Shown here piece after piece: positions 1 through 5,524 of a DNA stretch of 5,524 nt (positions are counted from its first letter, which is position 1; the number at the start of each line of letters is the position of its first letter). The translations under genes and the position numbers were made by a program. A model generated the notes under the pieces. That model searched no databases. It saw nothing but the letters and a program-made list of their open reading frames with translations, and was not told the DNA's origin. This stretch comes from an uncultured Flavobacteriales bacterium (GTDB lineage: Bacteria; Bacteroidota; Bacteroidia; Flavobacteriales; CALTNV01): positions 1 to 5,524 of the forward strand of contig CALTNV010000010.1 in assembly GCA_943845485.1 (NCBI GenBank), read 5' to 3'.

Positions 1-146
1 AAAATCAATGAATCTATATTTTTAATATTAGTTTTTATTACAAAATCTGATGTTTTTGGATTATAAAATTGAATGATAAATAATTGTTCATTTTTTTGTC
101 CATTAGATAAAATTATCTTATTAGAAGTGACAGCAATAATGTTATT

Positions 147-317
147 ATGTTTAAATATCTTGAAATTGAAAATAACAATTTATCATTTAAAATTATAGAT
201 AATGAGTTAAAAAGATTTCAGTATTTCAATGAATCTTTGTTTAATATAGATTTTATTTATAATGGAAGTTTAATTATAAATAATCTCCCTCACAGCACCT
301 CTTCATTTAAGCGATAG
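147..317 (+). CDS. Hypothetical small ORF or gene remnant (56 aa)
   Basis: This is an ATG-started frame of 56 codons ending in TAG. The frame is open back to position 111 (stop at 108-110). The product begins MFKYLEIENNNLSFK, is rich in Asn, Ile, Phe and charged residues, and has no signal peptide, membrane segment or motif that I recognise. Codons up to about 286 (GAA, AAA, GGA, AGA, GAT, TTA) resemble those of the secure genes nearby. The last ten codons instead read through the GC-richer hairpin sequence, and the stop lies in the hairpin loop and inner stem. That suggests either a chance frame or a coding fragment whose original 3' end was replaced. No Shine-Dalgarno-like sequence is visible upstream, which in this phylum is not decisive. 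It is the only plus-strand gene candidate in the window. No function can be assigned. Confidence 0.22.
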   Translation: MFKYLEIENNNLSFKIIDNELKRFQYFNESLFNIDFIYNGSLIINNLPHSTSSFKR

Positions 318-331
318 CGTTAATGGAGAGG
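298..331 (+). repeat. Long imperfect hairpin, possible interspersed repeat
   Basis: CCTCTTCATTTAA (298-310) pairs with TTAATGGAGAGG (320-331). Ten consecutive pairs form from C298-G331 to U307-A322, including a U303-G326 wobble. U308 is bulged, then A309-U321 and A310-U320 pair. G319 is bulged, and an inner GC/GC stem (311-312 with 317-318) closes a GAUA tetraloop. Read as minus-strand RNA, the wobble becomes a C-A mismatch, so the structure is slightly better on the plus strand. There is no U-tract on either side, so it is not a standard terminator. The segment is clearly more GC-rich than its surroundings, which fits a REP-like or insertion-derived repeat or a structured RNA. Copy number elsewhere in the genome is unknown. 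Confidence 0.45.
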
Positions 332-414
332 ATAAAAGTAAAGAGTAACCTCTAAAACAACAATTTAACACAGATATTTACTCATCAAGATTTGCTTTCC
401 TAATTATATTTTTA

Positions 415-428
415 AATAAGTACTTATT
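415..428. repeat. 14-base perfect palindrome downstream of sulfatase gene
   Basis: AATAAGTACTTATT is its own reverse complement. It lies 9 bases beyond the sulfatase stop codon. It could fold into a weak AT hairpin in the 3' end of the sulfatase mRNA, but it has no GC-rich stem and no proper U-tract, so I do not call it a terminator. In DNA this AT-rich, a short palindrome of this kind can arise by chance; a protein-binding site is possible but unsupported. Confidence 0.25.
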
Positions 429-436
429 CTTTACTA

Positions 437-2803
437 TTATTTTTTTGTGGCATACTTTATATTTGTATTAATTATTTTACCATCAAATTTATAAGGCTTA
501 TCATCAAAATATTCTAGTGATACAGGGGAACCTAAATCTGAACCTAAGTCAAAACAATCATTAGCCGTAAATGTTAATGGTGCACATCGTGGTACTTCAA
601 TTTTTATGATTTCTTTTTTATTATCTTTTATTGAAATGTGACCCATTAAAGCATCTTTTGTCCAATTAAAAGTACTATTAATCACTAAAGTATGTTTTCC
701 TTTAGATAATTTTTTTTCACTTACTTTTTTAGTTCTTTCGATTTCGAATAAGTTATATTCGTAGTGAAGATACCCATCTTTTAAATAACAAGTTAATCCT
801 CCTGAAAAACCTCCTAATGCATATAATACCCCATTTGCATTATCATCTATTTCAATATCCATCGTAATAATATTGTTTGTATTTCCAATTGAAGGAGCAT
901 CAAATTCAGGTATTCTATTAATCTCCCCAATTAAATTCCATTCATTTTGTTCTGGTCTTGGTTTTAATTCTGGGTGTAATACAGGTACCCATAATCCTCC
1001 GCCAATTGGCAAATTCTTATTTTCAGTAGATTCAAGCAAAAATAATTCTTTTAAATATTCAAGTTTTTCAGGATATTCTTTAGATATATCATTTTCTTGT
1101 GACCAATCTTCATTGATATCATACAGTTGCCATTCATCATCAATTGGATTCCATTCTTTTAAATTTGGTGCTCCCGTCGCCCATGGTTCTCTCGGTCCTA
1201 TGGAACATGCAAAATAACCATCATGATAAATCCCTCTACTTCCCATAATATCAAAAAATTGTGTTTTAAGAGTCGTTTCTGCATTAGGGTTATCAAATGT
1301 ATATAACATACTTGTTCCATCAATAGGATCTTGGGCAATTCCATTTACAGTGACTGGAGGTGTTATATTTAATATTTCATATATTGTAGGTACAACATCT
1401 ATAACATGATGAAATTGATTTCTATAGTTTTTATCACTTTTTAATTTTTTAGGCCAAGATACTGCCATTGGTTGTCTTGTTCCACCAAAATGTGCAGCAA
1501 CTAATTTCATACTTTTATAAGGAACACTTCCAGCCCAAGACCAACCTGCATGATACATGTTATCTGTTTTATCTGTTCCTAATACATTTAACCCCCCTAA
1601 TTCATCTAACACTTTTATATGTTCCTCTATTTTAGTTGGAATACCATTTTGAGCTAGTAATTCACTTATAGTACCATTTTGTCCTTCAGCACTTGAACCA
1701 TTATCTCCCCAGATGTATAACACAATGGTATTATCCATTTTTCCTTCTAATTCAATTTCATCTAATATTTTACCAACATTATAATCTGTATGTTCTGCAA
1801 ATCCAGCAAAAACTTCCATTAGTCTTCTTTGAAATGGTTTTTGATTTTCTGGTATTGACTCCCAAGAAGCTAAAGTTGAAGGTCTTTCCGTAAGTTTAGT
1901 GTTTTCAGGAATCCATTTCATTTTCTTTTGGTTTATAATCACTCTTTCCCTGTATTTATCCCATCCATCATCAAATTTACCTTTGTATTTATCAGACCAT
2001 TCTTTTGATACTTGATGTGGACCATGGCACGCACCTGGAGCCCAATACATTAAAAATGGCTTGTTAGGTGCCATGGCATTTTGATCTCTAAGCCAAGTTA
2101 TTGCATCTTCAGCAATATCATCCGTTAAATGATAATCTTCTCCATTTTTTAAGGTTTTAGGAGTTTCTACAAAAGTTGTGTTTCTAACAAGTGTAGGTTC
2201 ATATTGAGATGCTTCTCCAGCTAGGAAACCATAAAAATACTCAAAACCATATCCTGTAGGCCATGATTCAAAGGGGCCCATTCTTGTTGTTTCTGTACTT
2301 GGTGTATTATGCCATTTACCCCAGGCTGCTGTATTATAACCATAGTCTTTAAGTACTTCTGCTACGGTAGCACTAGATTTAGGAATTTTACCACTAAAGC
2401 CATCCCAATCATTTGCTAATTCTGCAATCTGCCCATTTCCAACTCTAGTATGATTTCGACCAGTTAATATACTTGCTCTTGTTGGAGAGCACATAGCTGT
2501 AGAATGAAATCTATTATATGAAATTCCCATGTCAGCTACCCTACTTAAATTAGGTGTATGAACTTCACCACCATAGGTGTCTGGTAATCCATATCCTACG
2601 TCATCAATTAAAACAATTAGAATATTTGGTGCATCTGCAGGAAGCCTTTCTTCTTTTGTTCTTGTTTTATATTCTGATTCTTGCATGGTTACACCAGCTT
2701 TTGATGCTGATGGTGTTTCTGGAAAAGGCAGTATTTCTTGTGCATTATAGTTTTGTAATAATCCAACAAAAAATAAACCACTTATTAATGTCTTTTTATT
2801 CAT
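437..2803 (-). CDS. Exported arylsulfatase-type (family S1) sulfatase, 788 aa
   Basis: It probably hydrolyses sulfate esters in the periplasm or on the cell surface. Residues 1-21 form a signal peptide (MNKK, hydrophobic core, ...NYNA|Q) with no lipobox Cys, which also supports this start. The alkaline-phosphatase-like catalytic domain spans about 55-590. Cys105 in CSPTRASILTGR is the residue normally converted to formylglycine. Aligned by eye with Pseudomonas aeruginosa arylsulfatase, all key residues are present: Asp67, Asp68, Asp367 and Asn368 (calcium ligands), Arg109, Lys163, His165, His260 and Lys433. A C-terminal region of about 620-780 looks like a beta-sandwich. The length fits the long class that includes the roughly 787-residue mycobacterial AtsA and AtsD, not the 536-residue Pseudomonas enzyme. 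A terminator separates it from gap, so it is probably its own transcription unit; no convincing promoter could be picked in 2804-2888. Substrate is unknown: no polysaccharide-utilisation genes adjoin it. SulfAtlas family S1_4 is likely but unchecked. Confidence 0.95.
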   Translation of the reverse strand: MNKKTLISGLFFVGLLQNYNAQEILPFPETPSASKAGVTMQESEYKTRTKEERLPADAPNILIVLIDDVGYGLPDTYGGEVHTPNLSRVADMGISYNRFHSTAMCSPTRASILTGRNHTRVGNGQIAELANDWDGFSGKIPKSSATVAEVLKDYGYNTAAWGKWHNTPSTETTRMGPFESWPTGYGFEYFYGFLAGEASQYEPTLVRNTTFVETPKTLKNGEDYHLTDDIAEDAITWLRDQNAMAPNKPFLMYWAPGACHGPHQVSKEWSDKYKGKFDDGWDKYRERVIINQKKMKWIPENTKLTERPSTLASWESIPENQKPFQRRLMEVFAGFAEHTDYNVGKILDEIELEGKMDNTIVLYIWGDNGSSAEGQNGTISELLAQNGIPTKIEEHIKVLDELGGLNVLGTDKTDNMYHAGWSWAGSVPYKSMKLVAAHFGGTRQPMAVSWPKKLKSDKNYRNQFHHVIDVVPTIYEILNITPPVTVNGIAQDPIDGTSMLYTFDNPNAETTLKTQFFDIMGSRGIYHDGYFACSIGPREPWATGAPNLKEWNPIDDEWQLYDINEDWSQENDISKEYPEKLEYLKELFLLESTENKNLPIGGGLWVPVLHPELKPRPEQNEWNLIGEINRIPEFDAPSIGNTNNIITMDIEIDDNANGVLYALGGFSGGLTCYLKDGYLHYEYNLFEIERTKKVSEKKLSKGKHTLVINSTFNWTKDALMGHISIKDNKKEIIKIEVPRCAPLTFTANDCFDLGSDLGSPVSLEYFDDKPYKFDGKIINTNIKYATKK

Positions 2804-2888
2804 AATTGTAATTTTTATAAATAAAAATAATAACTGAATATGTTATTTTATAGACATCTTTTCTCAGTTTCTTACTAAAGTTATGTAC

Positions 2889-2924
2889 AAAAAAAAGCTG
2901 CTTCAAAATGAAACAGCTTCTTTT
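2889..2924 (-). terminator. Intrinsic terminator of the rpoD-gap unit
   Basis: In minus-strand RNA, AAGCUGUUUC (2919-2910) pairs with GAAGCAGCUU (2904-2895) across a five-base AUUUU loop, followed by an eight-base U run (2896-2889). The ten-pair stem includes one U-G wobble. That position is a C-A mismatch in plus-strand RNA, so the signal is oriented for minus-strand transcripts. An A run at 2924-2921 can extend pairing into the U-tract. It lies 17 bases after the gap stop codon and upstream of the sulfatase gene, separating the two transcription units. Confidence 0.88.
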
Positions 2925-2940
2925 ATATTTATTTTTGTTT

Positions 2941-4398
2941 TTAGTAGTAAAGTAATCTTCTAACTTTAGCAATATGCTTTGCAAGTCTAATAACTTGTTT
3001 TGTGTATCCATATTCATTATCATACCAAGAGTAAATAACGACATTCTTTTTATCATTAGATACAATTGTAGCGTTACTATCGTATACAGATGGACAAGTA
3101 TTACCGATAATATCGTTAGATACTAATTCAGGATCAACAGCATAATAAATTTGATTTACTAAATCTCCTTCTAAAGCAGCTTTTTTAATTGTGTTATTTA
3201 AATCTTCAACAGATGTTTCTTTATCTAGCGTTAAATTTAAAATCGCTAATGAACCATTAGGAGTTGGAACACGAACAGCATTTGCAGTTAATTTATTTTC
3301 TAAACTTGGAATTACTTTAGTTACCGCTTTTCCTGCTCCGGTAGAAGTAATTACCATGTTAATTGCAGCTGAACGACCTCTACGAGGTTTTTTGTGCATG
3401 TTATCTAATAAGTTTTGATCATTTGTATAAGCATGAACTGTTTCAATATGTCCTTTTTCAACTCCATAAGTATTCTCTATCGTATATAAAACAGGAGAAA
3501 TAGCATTTGTAGTACAAGATGCAGCAGAAAAGATATCATTAGATTCAATATCTAAATCTTTGTGGTTAATTCCGTAAACAATATTTGGAATTTCTTTACC
3601 TGGAGCCGTTAATAAGACTTTAGAAATTCCATTTGATTCTAAATGTCTTGCTAATCCTGCTTTATCAGTATAAACACCAGTGTTATCAATTAACAATGCA
3701 TCTTTAATGTCATGAGCAGTATAGTCAACATCTTCTGGTAATTTAGCCTGAATCATTAAAACTCTTTGACCATTTATGATGATTGCTTTGTTTTCTAAAT
3801 CAACATTTACAGTTCCATTAAACGCACCGTGAACCGAATCATTCTTTAATAAAGCAGCTCTTTTAATAATTGTAGCGTCTGAATTGTCACGCGTAACAAT
3901 CGCTCTTAATCTTAATTGTTGCCCTTTACCTGCTTGCTTAATTAATTCTCTACAAGCTAATCTTCCAATTCTACCAAAACCAAATAATACAACATCCTTA
4001 GGTTCTAATTGAAAATCATTTTCAGCTCCTATATAGTTTGCTAATTTATCTTGTAAAAAAGCGGCTTGTGAACTGTAATTAGCTTTCTCTGCAGCATATT
4101 CACTTGCTAATTTACCAATGTCTAGTTTAGCAGGTTGTAAATTTAAGTTTTCTAACTCTTTTGCTAATGTAGCAGAGTCATAAATACTAATTGGCTTTTC
4201 AACTATTTGCTTTGCATAGTTGTGTAAGTTTAATATTTCAGAAACACTTGTGTCTGTTAAATGGTTTCTAAATAAAACTAATTCTACTGACTTTTCATAT
4301 AATAAATGTCCAACAGAATTGATTAAATCAACAGCAGCTTTTTCTTTGCTGATTCTTTCTTTTAATTCACTTTCGTATCCTAAAACTGTGCTTTCCAT
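2941..4398 (-). CDS. gap: Glyceraldehyde-3-phosphate dehydrogenase, long N-extended form (485 aa)
   Basis: It interconverts glyceraldehyde 3-phosphate and 1,3-bisphosphoglycerate in cytosolic glycolysis or gluconeogenesis. The Rossmann fold starts with GFGRIGR (140-146). The active site is intact: Cys295 in ASCTTN, His322 in VHAYT, the STGAGKAV segment (352-359), Arg376 in RVPTP, and WYDNEYGY (458-465) near the C terminus. Classical GAPDHs have about 330-340 residues; here about 130 extra residues, charged and mostly helical in appearance, precede the Rossmann fold. This matches a known long GAPDH class found in Bacteroidota and some Proteobacteria. Where classical NAD enzymes have the ribose-binding Asn-Asp after the second strand (AIND), this protein has AIVTRDNSD (166-174), so cofactor preference may differ; that is inference. 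The gene starts 17 bases after the rpoD stop codon with an A-rich leader and no promoter visible between, implying co-transcription. Its role relative to any second GAPDH in the genome cannot be judged here. Confidence 0.96.
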   Translation of the reverse strand: MESTVLGYESELKERISKEKAAVDLINSVGHLLYEKSVELVLFRNHLTDTSVSEILNLHNYAKQIVEKPISIYDSATLAKELENLNLQPAKLDIGKLASEYAAEKANYSSQAAFLQDKLANYIGAENDFQLEPKDVVLFGFGRIGRLACRELIKQAGKGQQLRLRAIVTRDNSDATIIKRAALLKNDSVHGAFNGTVNVDLENKAIIINGQRVLMIQAKLPEDVDYTAHDIKDALLIDNTGVYTDKAGLARHLESNGISKVLLTAPGKEIPNIVYGINHKDLDIESNDIFSAASCTTNAISPVLYTIENTYGVEKGHIETVHAYTNDQNLLDNMHKKPRRGRSAAINMVITSTGAGKAVTKVIPSLENKLTANAVRVPTPNGSLAILNLTLDKETSVEDLNNTIKKAALEGDLVNQIYYAVDPELVSNDIIGNTCPSVYDSNATIVSNDKKNVVIYSWYDNEYGYTKQVIRLAKHIAKVRRLLYY

Positions 4399-4416
4399 AT
4401 TTTGTTTTTCTGAATA

Positions 4417-5283
4417 TTAACCTAAATATTGTTTTAATAAATTACTTCTTGATGTGTGTCTTAATCTACGGATAGATTTTTCTTTAATTTGACGAACTCT
4501 TTCTCTTGTTAAGTCAAACTTATCTCCAATTTCTTCTAAAGTAAATGGTTGTTTTGTATCTATTCCGTAAAATAACCTTATGATTTCTGCTTCTCTTGGT
4601 GTTAAAGTAGAAAGTGCTCTTTCTATTTCTCTTAAAAGAGAGTCTTTCATTAACCCTATATCTGCATTAGGAGAATCAGTATTCACTAATACATCCATTA
4701 AAGTACCTCCATCGTCATCTGATGAAAAAGGCGCATCCATAGATACGTGACGGCCAGATACACTTAAAGTTGTAGCAACTTTATCTTCTGGCAAATCTAA
4801 TTCTTTTGCTAATTCATTAGCAGTAGGAGGTCTTTCGTACTCTTGCTCAAGTTGAGAATATGCCTTATTAATTTTATTTAATGAGCCTACTTGATTAAGA
4901 GGCAACCTTACAATTCTAGCTTGTTCTGCTAAGGCTTGTAATATAGATTGTCTAATCCACCAAACAGCATAAGAGATAAATTTAAAACCTCTTGTTTCAT
5001 CAAATTTTTGAGCTGCTTTTATTAAACCTAAGTTTCCTTCGTTAATTAAATCAGGAAGTGTTAATCCTTGATTTTGATATTGTTTTGCTACAGAAACAAC
5101 AAAACGTAAATTTGCTTTAGTTAGTTTTTCTAAGGCAACTTGATCACCATTTTTAATTCTAATGGCTAATTCTACTTCTTCTTCAGCCGTTATTAATTCT
5201 TCTTTACTTATTTCGTGTAAGTACTTATCCAAGGATTGACTTTCACGGTTGGTGATAGATTTTGTAATTTTAAGCTGCCTCAT
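4417..5283 (-). CDS. rpoD: Primary (housekeeping) RNA polymerase sigma factor
   Basis: It directs core RNA polymerase to housekeeping promoters. The 288-residue product lacks region 1.1, as is usual for the primary sigma factor of Bacteroidota. Region 1.2 covers about 15-47 ([10 protein letters not shown] onward). Region 2 covers about 50-125, with [17 protein letters not shown], then [18 protein letters not shown], and the region 2.3-2.4 promoter-melting and -7 recognition segment containing Trp108 and Trp109 followed by IRQSI. Region 3 covers about 125-200. Region 4 covers about 215-285, with [14 protein letters not shown] and the -33-binding helix-turn-helix ([20 protein letters not shown], 248-267). 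The start MRQLKITK is typical of flavobacterial RpoD, and an AAAGGAA sequence lies upstream. It is the first gene of a probable operon with gap. The promoter just upstream matches the consensus recognised by this type of sigma factor, suggesting autogenous transcription. Short length could suggest an alternative sigma, but intact regions 1.2-4.2 and the strong similarity to group 1 favour the primary one. Confidence 0.97.
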   Translation of the reverse strand: MRQLKITKSITNRESQSLDKYLHEISKEELITAEEEVELAIRIKNGDQVALEKLTKANLRFVVSVAKQYQNQGLTLPDLINEGNLGLIKAAQKFDETRGFKFISYAVWWIRQSILQALAEQARIVRLPLNQVGSLNKINKAYSQLEQEYERPPTANELAKELDLPEDKVATTLSVSGRHVSMDAPFSSDDDGGTLMDVLVNTDSPNADIGLMKDSLLREIERALSTLTPREAEIIRLFYGIDTKQPFTLEEIGDKFDLTRERVRQIKEKSIRRLRHTSRSNLLKQYLG

Positions 5284-5292
5284 AGTGTAACG

Positions 5293-5299
5293 TTCCTTT
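5293..5299 (-). promoter_or_regulatory. Shine-Dalgarno-like site of rpoD
   Basis: The minus-strand sequence AAAGGAA ends 9 bases before the ATG at 5283-5281. It partly complements the 16S 3' end. Flavobacteria rely little on such sites, so it supports the chosen rpoD start but does not prove it. The gap and sulfatase genes instead have plain A-rich leaders. Confidence 0.45.
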
Positions 5300-5332
5300 G
5301 TTTATAGTCAGTTTTACAATAATTTTAGAAAA

Positions 5333-5364
5333 CAAATGTACGTCAAAAAACTTCTATTGTCAAA
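5333..5364 (-). promoter_or_regulatory. Bacteroidota-type promoter of rpoD-gap
   Basis: On the minus strand, TTTG (5364-5361, the -33 element) is followed after 20 bases by TACATTTG (5340-5333), an exact match to the -7 consensus TAnnTTTG described for Bacteroides and Flavobacterium. Transcription would start near 5326-5328, giving a 5' leader of about 45 bases before the rpoD ATG. It sits just downstream of the terminator of the preceding gene, where a new transcription unit needs a promoter. A second CAAA at 5344-5347 is too close to the -7 element to serve as the -33 box. Confidence 0.75.
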
Positions 5365-5365
5365 T

Positions 5366-5406
5366 AAAAAAAACCGAAAATAAGCTCTCTTCTTATTTCG
5401 GTTTTT
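5366..5406 (-). terminator. Intrinsic terminator of the gene at the right edge
   Basis: In minus-strand RNA, AAAAACCGAAAUAAG (5406-5392) pairs with CUUAUUUUCGGUUUUU (5384-5369) with one bulged U, closing a seven-base loop, and is followed by a U run (5373-5366) that partly overlaps the stem. The outer A/U pairs would also give plus-strand RNA a U-tract (5402-5406), so it might act in both directions, but only minus-strand genes flank it. It begins 21 bases after the stop codon at 5428-5430 and insulates rpoD from readthrough. Confidence 0.88.
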
Positions 5407-5427
5407 AATGTAATTATTTAATATTAG

Positions 5428-5524
5428 CTATGGTAGTACAATTGCAAAAGCTAACTCTTTTTTTTCTTCATCACGGTAATACCCCTCAACTAATAGAGCT
5501 CCTGAATTATATTTTGTATATTTT
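5428..5524 (-). CDS. C-terminal end of an unrecognised protein (partial)
   Basis: An open frame enters from the right edge and ends in TAG, giving the last 31 residues, which finish ELAFAIVLP. An earlier segment reads YNSGALLVEGYYRDEEKKE. The alternation of short hydrophobic stretches with a charged turn suggests a beta-rich C terminus, but 31 residues are too few to assign a family. Codon use is like that of rpoD. A strong terminator follows within about 20 bases, which supports this being the true end of a gene on the minus strand. Its start and function lie outside the window. Confidence 0.72.
   Translation of the reverse strand, partial: KYTKYNSGALLVEGYYRDEEKKELAFAIVLP

Larger units (their letters stand above)
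1..436. other. Gene-poor AT-rich left-end region
   Basis: No secure gene lies here. The sequence shows two mutually opposed open frames in the same codon register: plus-strand 111-317, with its first ATG at 147, and minus-strand 179-3, which has no usable start codon inside the window. Base composition changes near position 286. Before it the DNA is extremely AT-rich; 286-331 is more GC-rich and forms an imperfect hairpin; 332-436 returns to AT-rich sequence with nothing coding-like. No intrinsic terminator with a clear U-tract could be found for the sulfatase gene, which ends at 437. The region could be decayed remnants of genes plus an interspersed repeat, but that is inference. Confidence 0.5.

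Noticed and set aside
5..236. An 11-base direct repeat (TCAATGAATCT at 5-15 and 226-236), possibly flanking a target
   Set aside because: In DNA this AT-rich an 11-base match within about 230 bases is not surprising, the flanking similarity is loose, and nothing between the copies resembles a mobile element.
298..331. The hairpin as the terminator of the sulfatase gene
   Set aside because: It lies more than 100 bases beyond the stop codon, has no U-tract in the minus-strand RNA, and carries a C-A mismatch in that orientation.
873..1217. A 114-codon open frame on the plus strand inside the sulfatase gene
   Set aside because: It is antisense to a gene with complete catalytic motifs and has a Ser- and Phe-rich composition typical of an antisense shadow.
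1693..1893. Plus-strand open frame inside the sulfatase gene
   Set aside because: It overlaps the conserved catalytic domain on the opposite strand and its hydrophobic, low-complexity product has no gene-like features.
2554..2805. Plus-strand open frame covering the sulfatase signal peptide region
   Set aside because: It is a Leu/His-rich antisense shadow of the signal peptide and N-terminal catalytic region.
2804..2888. Possible sulfatase promoter, with TATTTTTA as a near match to TAnnTTTG
   Set aside because: It has one mismatch at the key G, lies close to the start codon, and has no TTTG or TTG at a suitable distance upstream.
2796..3065. Minus-strand open frame spanning the gap terminator
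   Set aside because: It overlaps the conserved C terminus of GAPDH in another frame and reads through a clear intrinsic terminator.
3191..3418. Plus-strand open frame inside gap
   Set aside because: It is antisense to the GAPDH catalytic domain, whose motifs are unambiguous.
4220..4420. Plus-strand open frame at the 5' end of gap
   Set aside because: It is antisense to the N-terminal extension and the short rpoD-gap spacer, with no independent support.

Overview
The window looks like chromosomal DNA from a marine-type member of the Bacteroidota, most likely family Flavobacteriaceae. The evidence is very AT-rich DNA, A-rich rather than strongly Shine-Dalgarno leaders, a short primary sigma factor without region 1.1, a long-form GAPDH of the kind common in this group, a secreted sulfatase whose signal peptide ends in the typical ...A|Q, and a promoter matching the Bacteroidota TTTG / TAnnTTTG consensus. 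I cannot name the genus from the sequence alone.

Layout, read in the direction of transcription (all secure genes are on the minus strand, right to left). The right edge holds the last 31 codons of an unrecognised gene, closed by a strong intrinsic terminator (5366-5406). A Bacteroidota-type promoter follows (5333-5364), then rpoD (5283-4417), encoding the primary sigma factor. Only 17 untranslated bases later comes gap (4398-2941), encoding a 485-residue glyceraldehyde-3-phosphate dehydrogenase with an extra N-terminal helical region of about 130 residues. An intrinsic terminator (2889-2924) ends this probable rpoD-gap transcription unit. Next is a separate gene for a large exported arylsulfatase-type hydrolase (2803-437) with all recognisable catalytic and calcium-ligand residues.

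The left 436 bases contain no secure gene. They hold a small plus-strand reading frame (147-317), an opposing open frame without a start codon (3-179), a long imperfect hairpin (298-331) into which the plus-strand frame runs and stops, and a 14-base palindrome (415-428). This looks like decayed or rearranged intergenic DNA, possibly carrying an interspersed repeat.

How the genes work together: rpoD and gap are probably co-transcribed, placing the housekeeping sigma factor and a triose-phosphate enzyme under one promoter that the sigma factor itself should recognise. The sulfatase is probably a separate nutrient-scavenging function that removes sulfate esters in the periplasm. No SusC/SusD, glycosidase, sulfatase-maturation enzyme or regulator lies beside it here. 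I see no defence system, mobile element with a transposase, CRISPR array, tRNA or rRNA, and nothing that amounts to a new multi-gene system. The most useful leads are the GAPDH architecture and cofactor site, the rpoD-gap coupling, and the left-end hairpin region.
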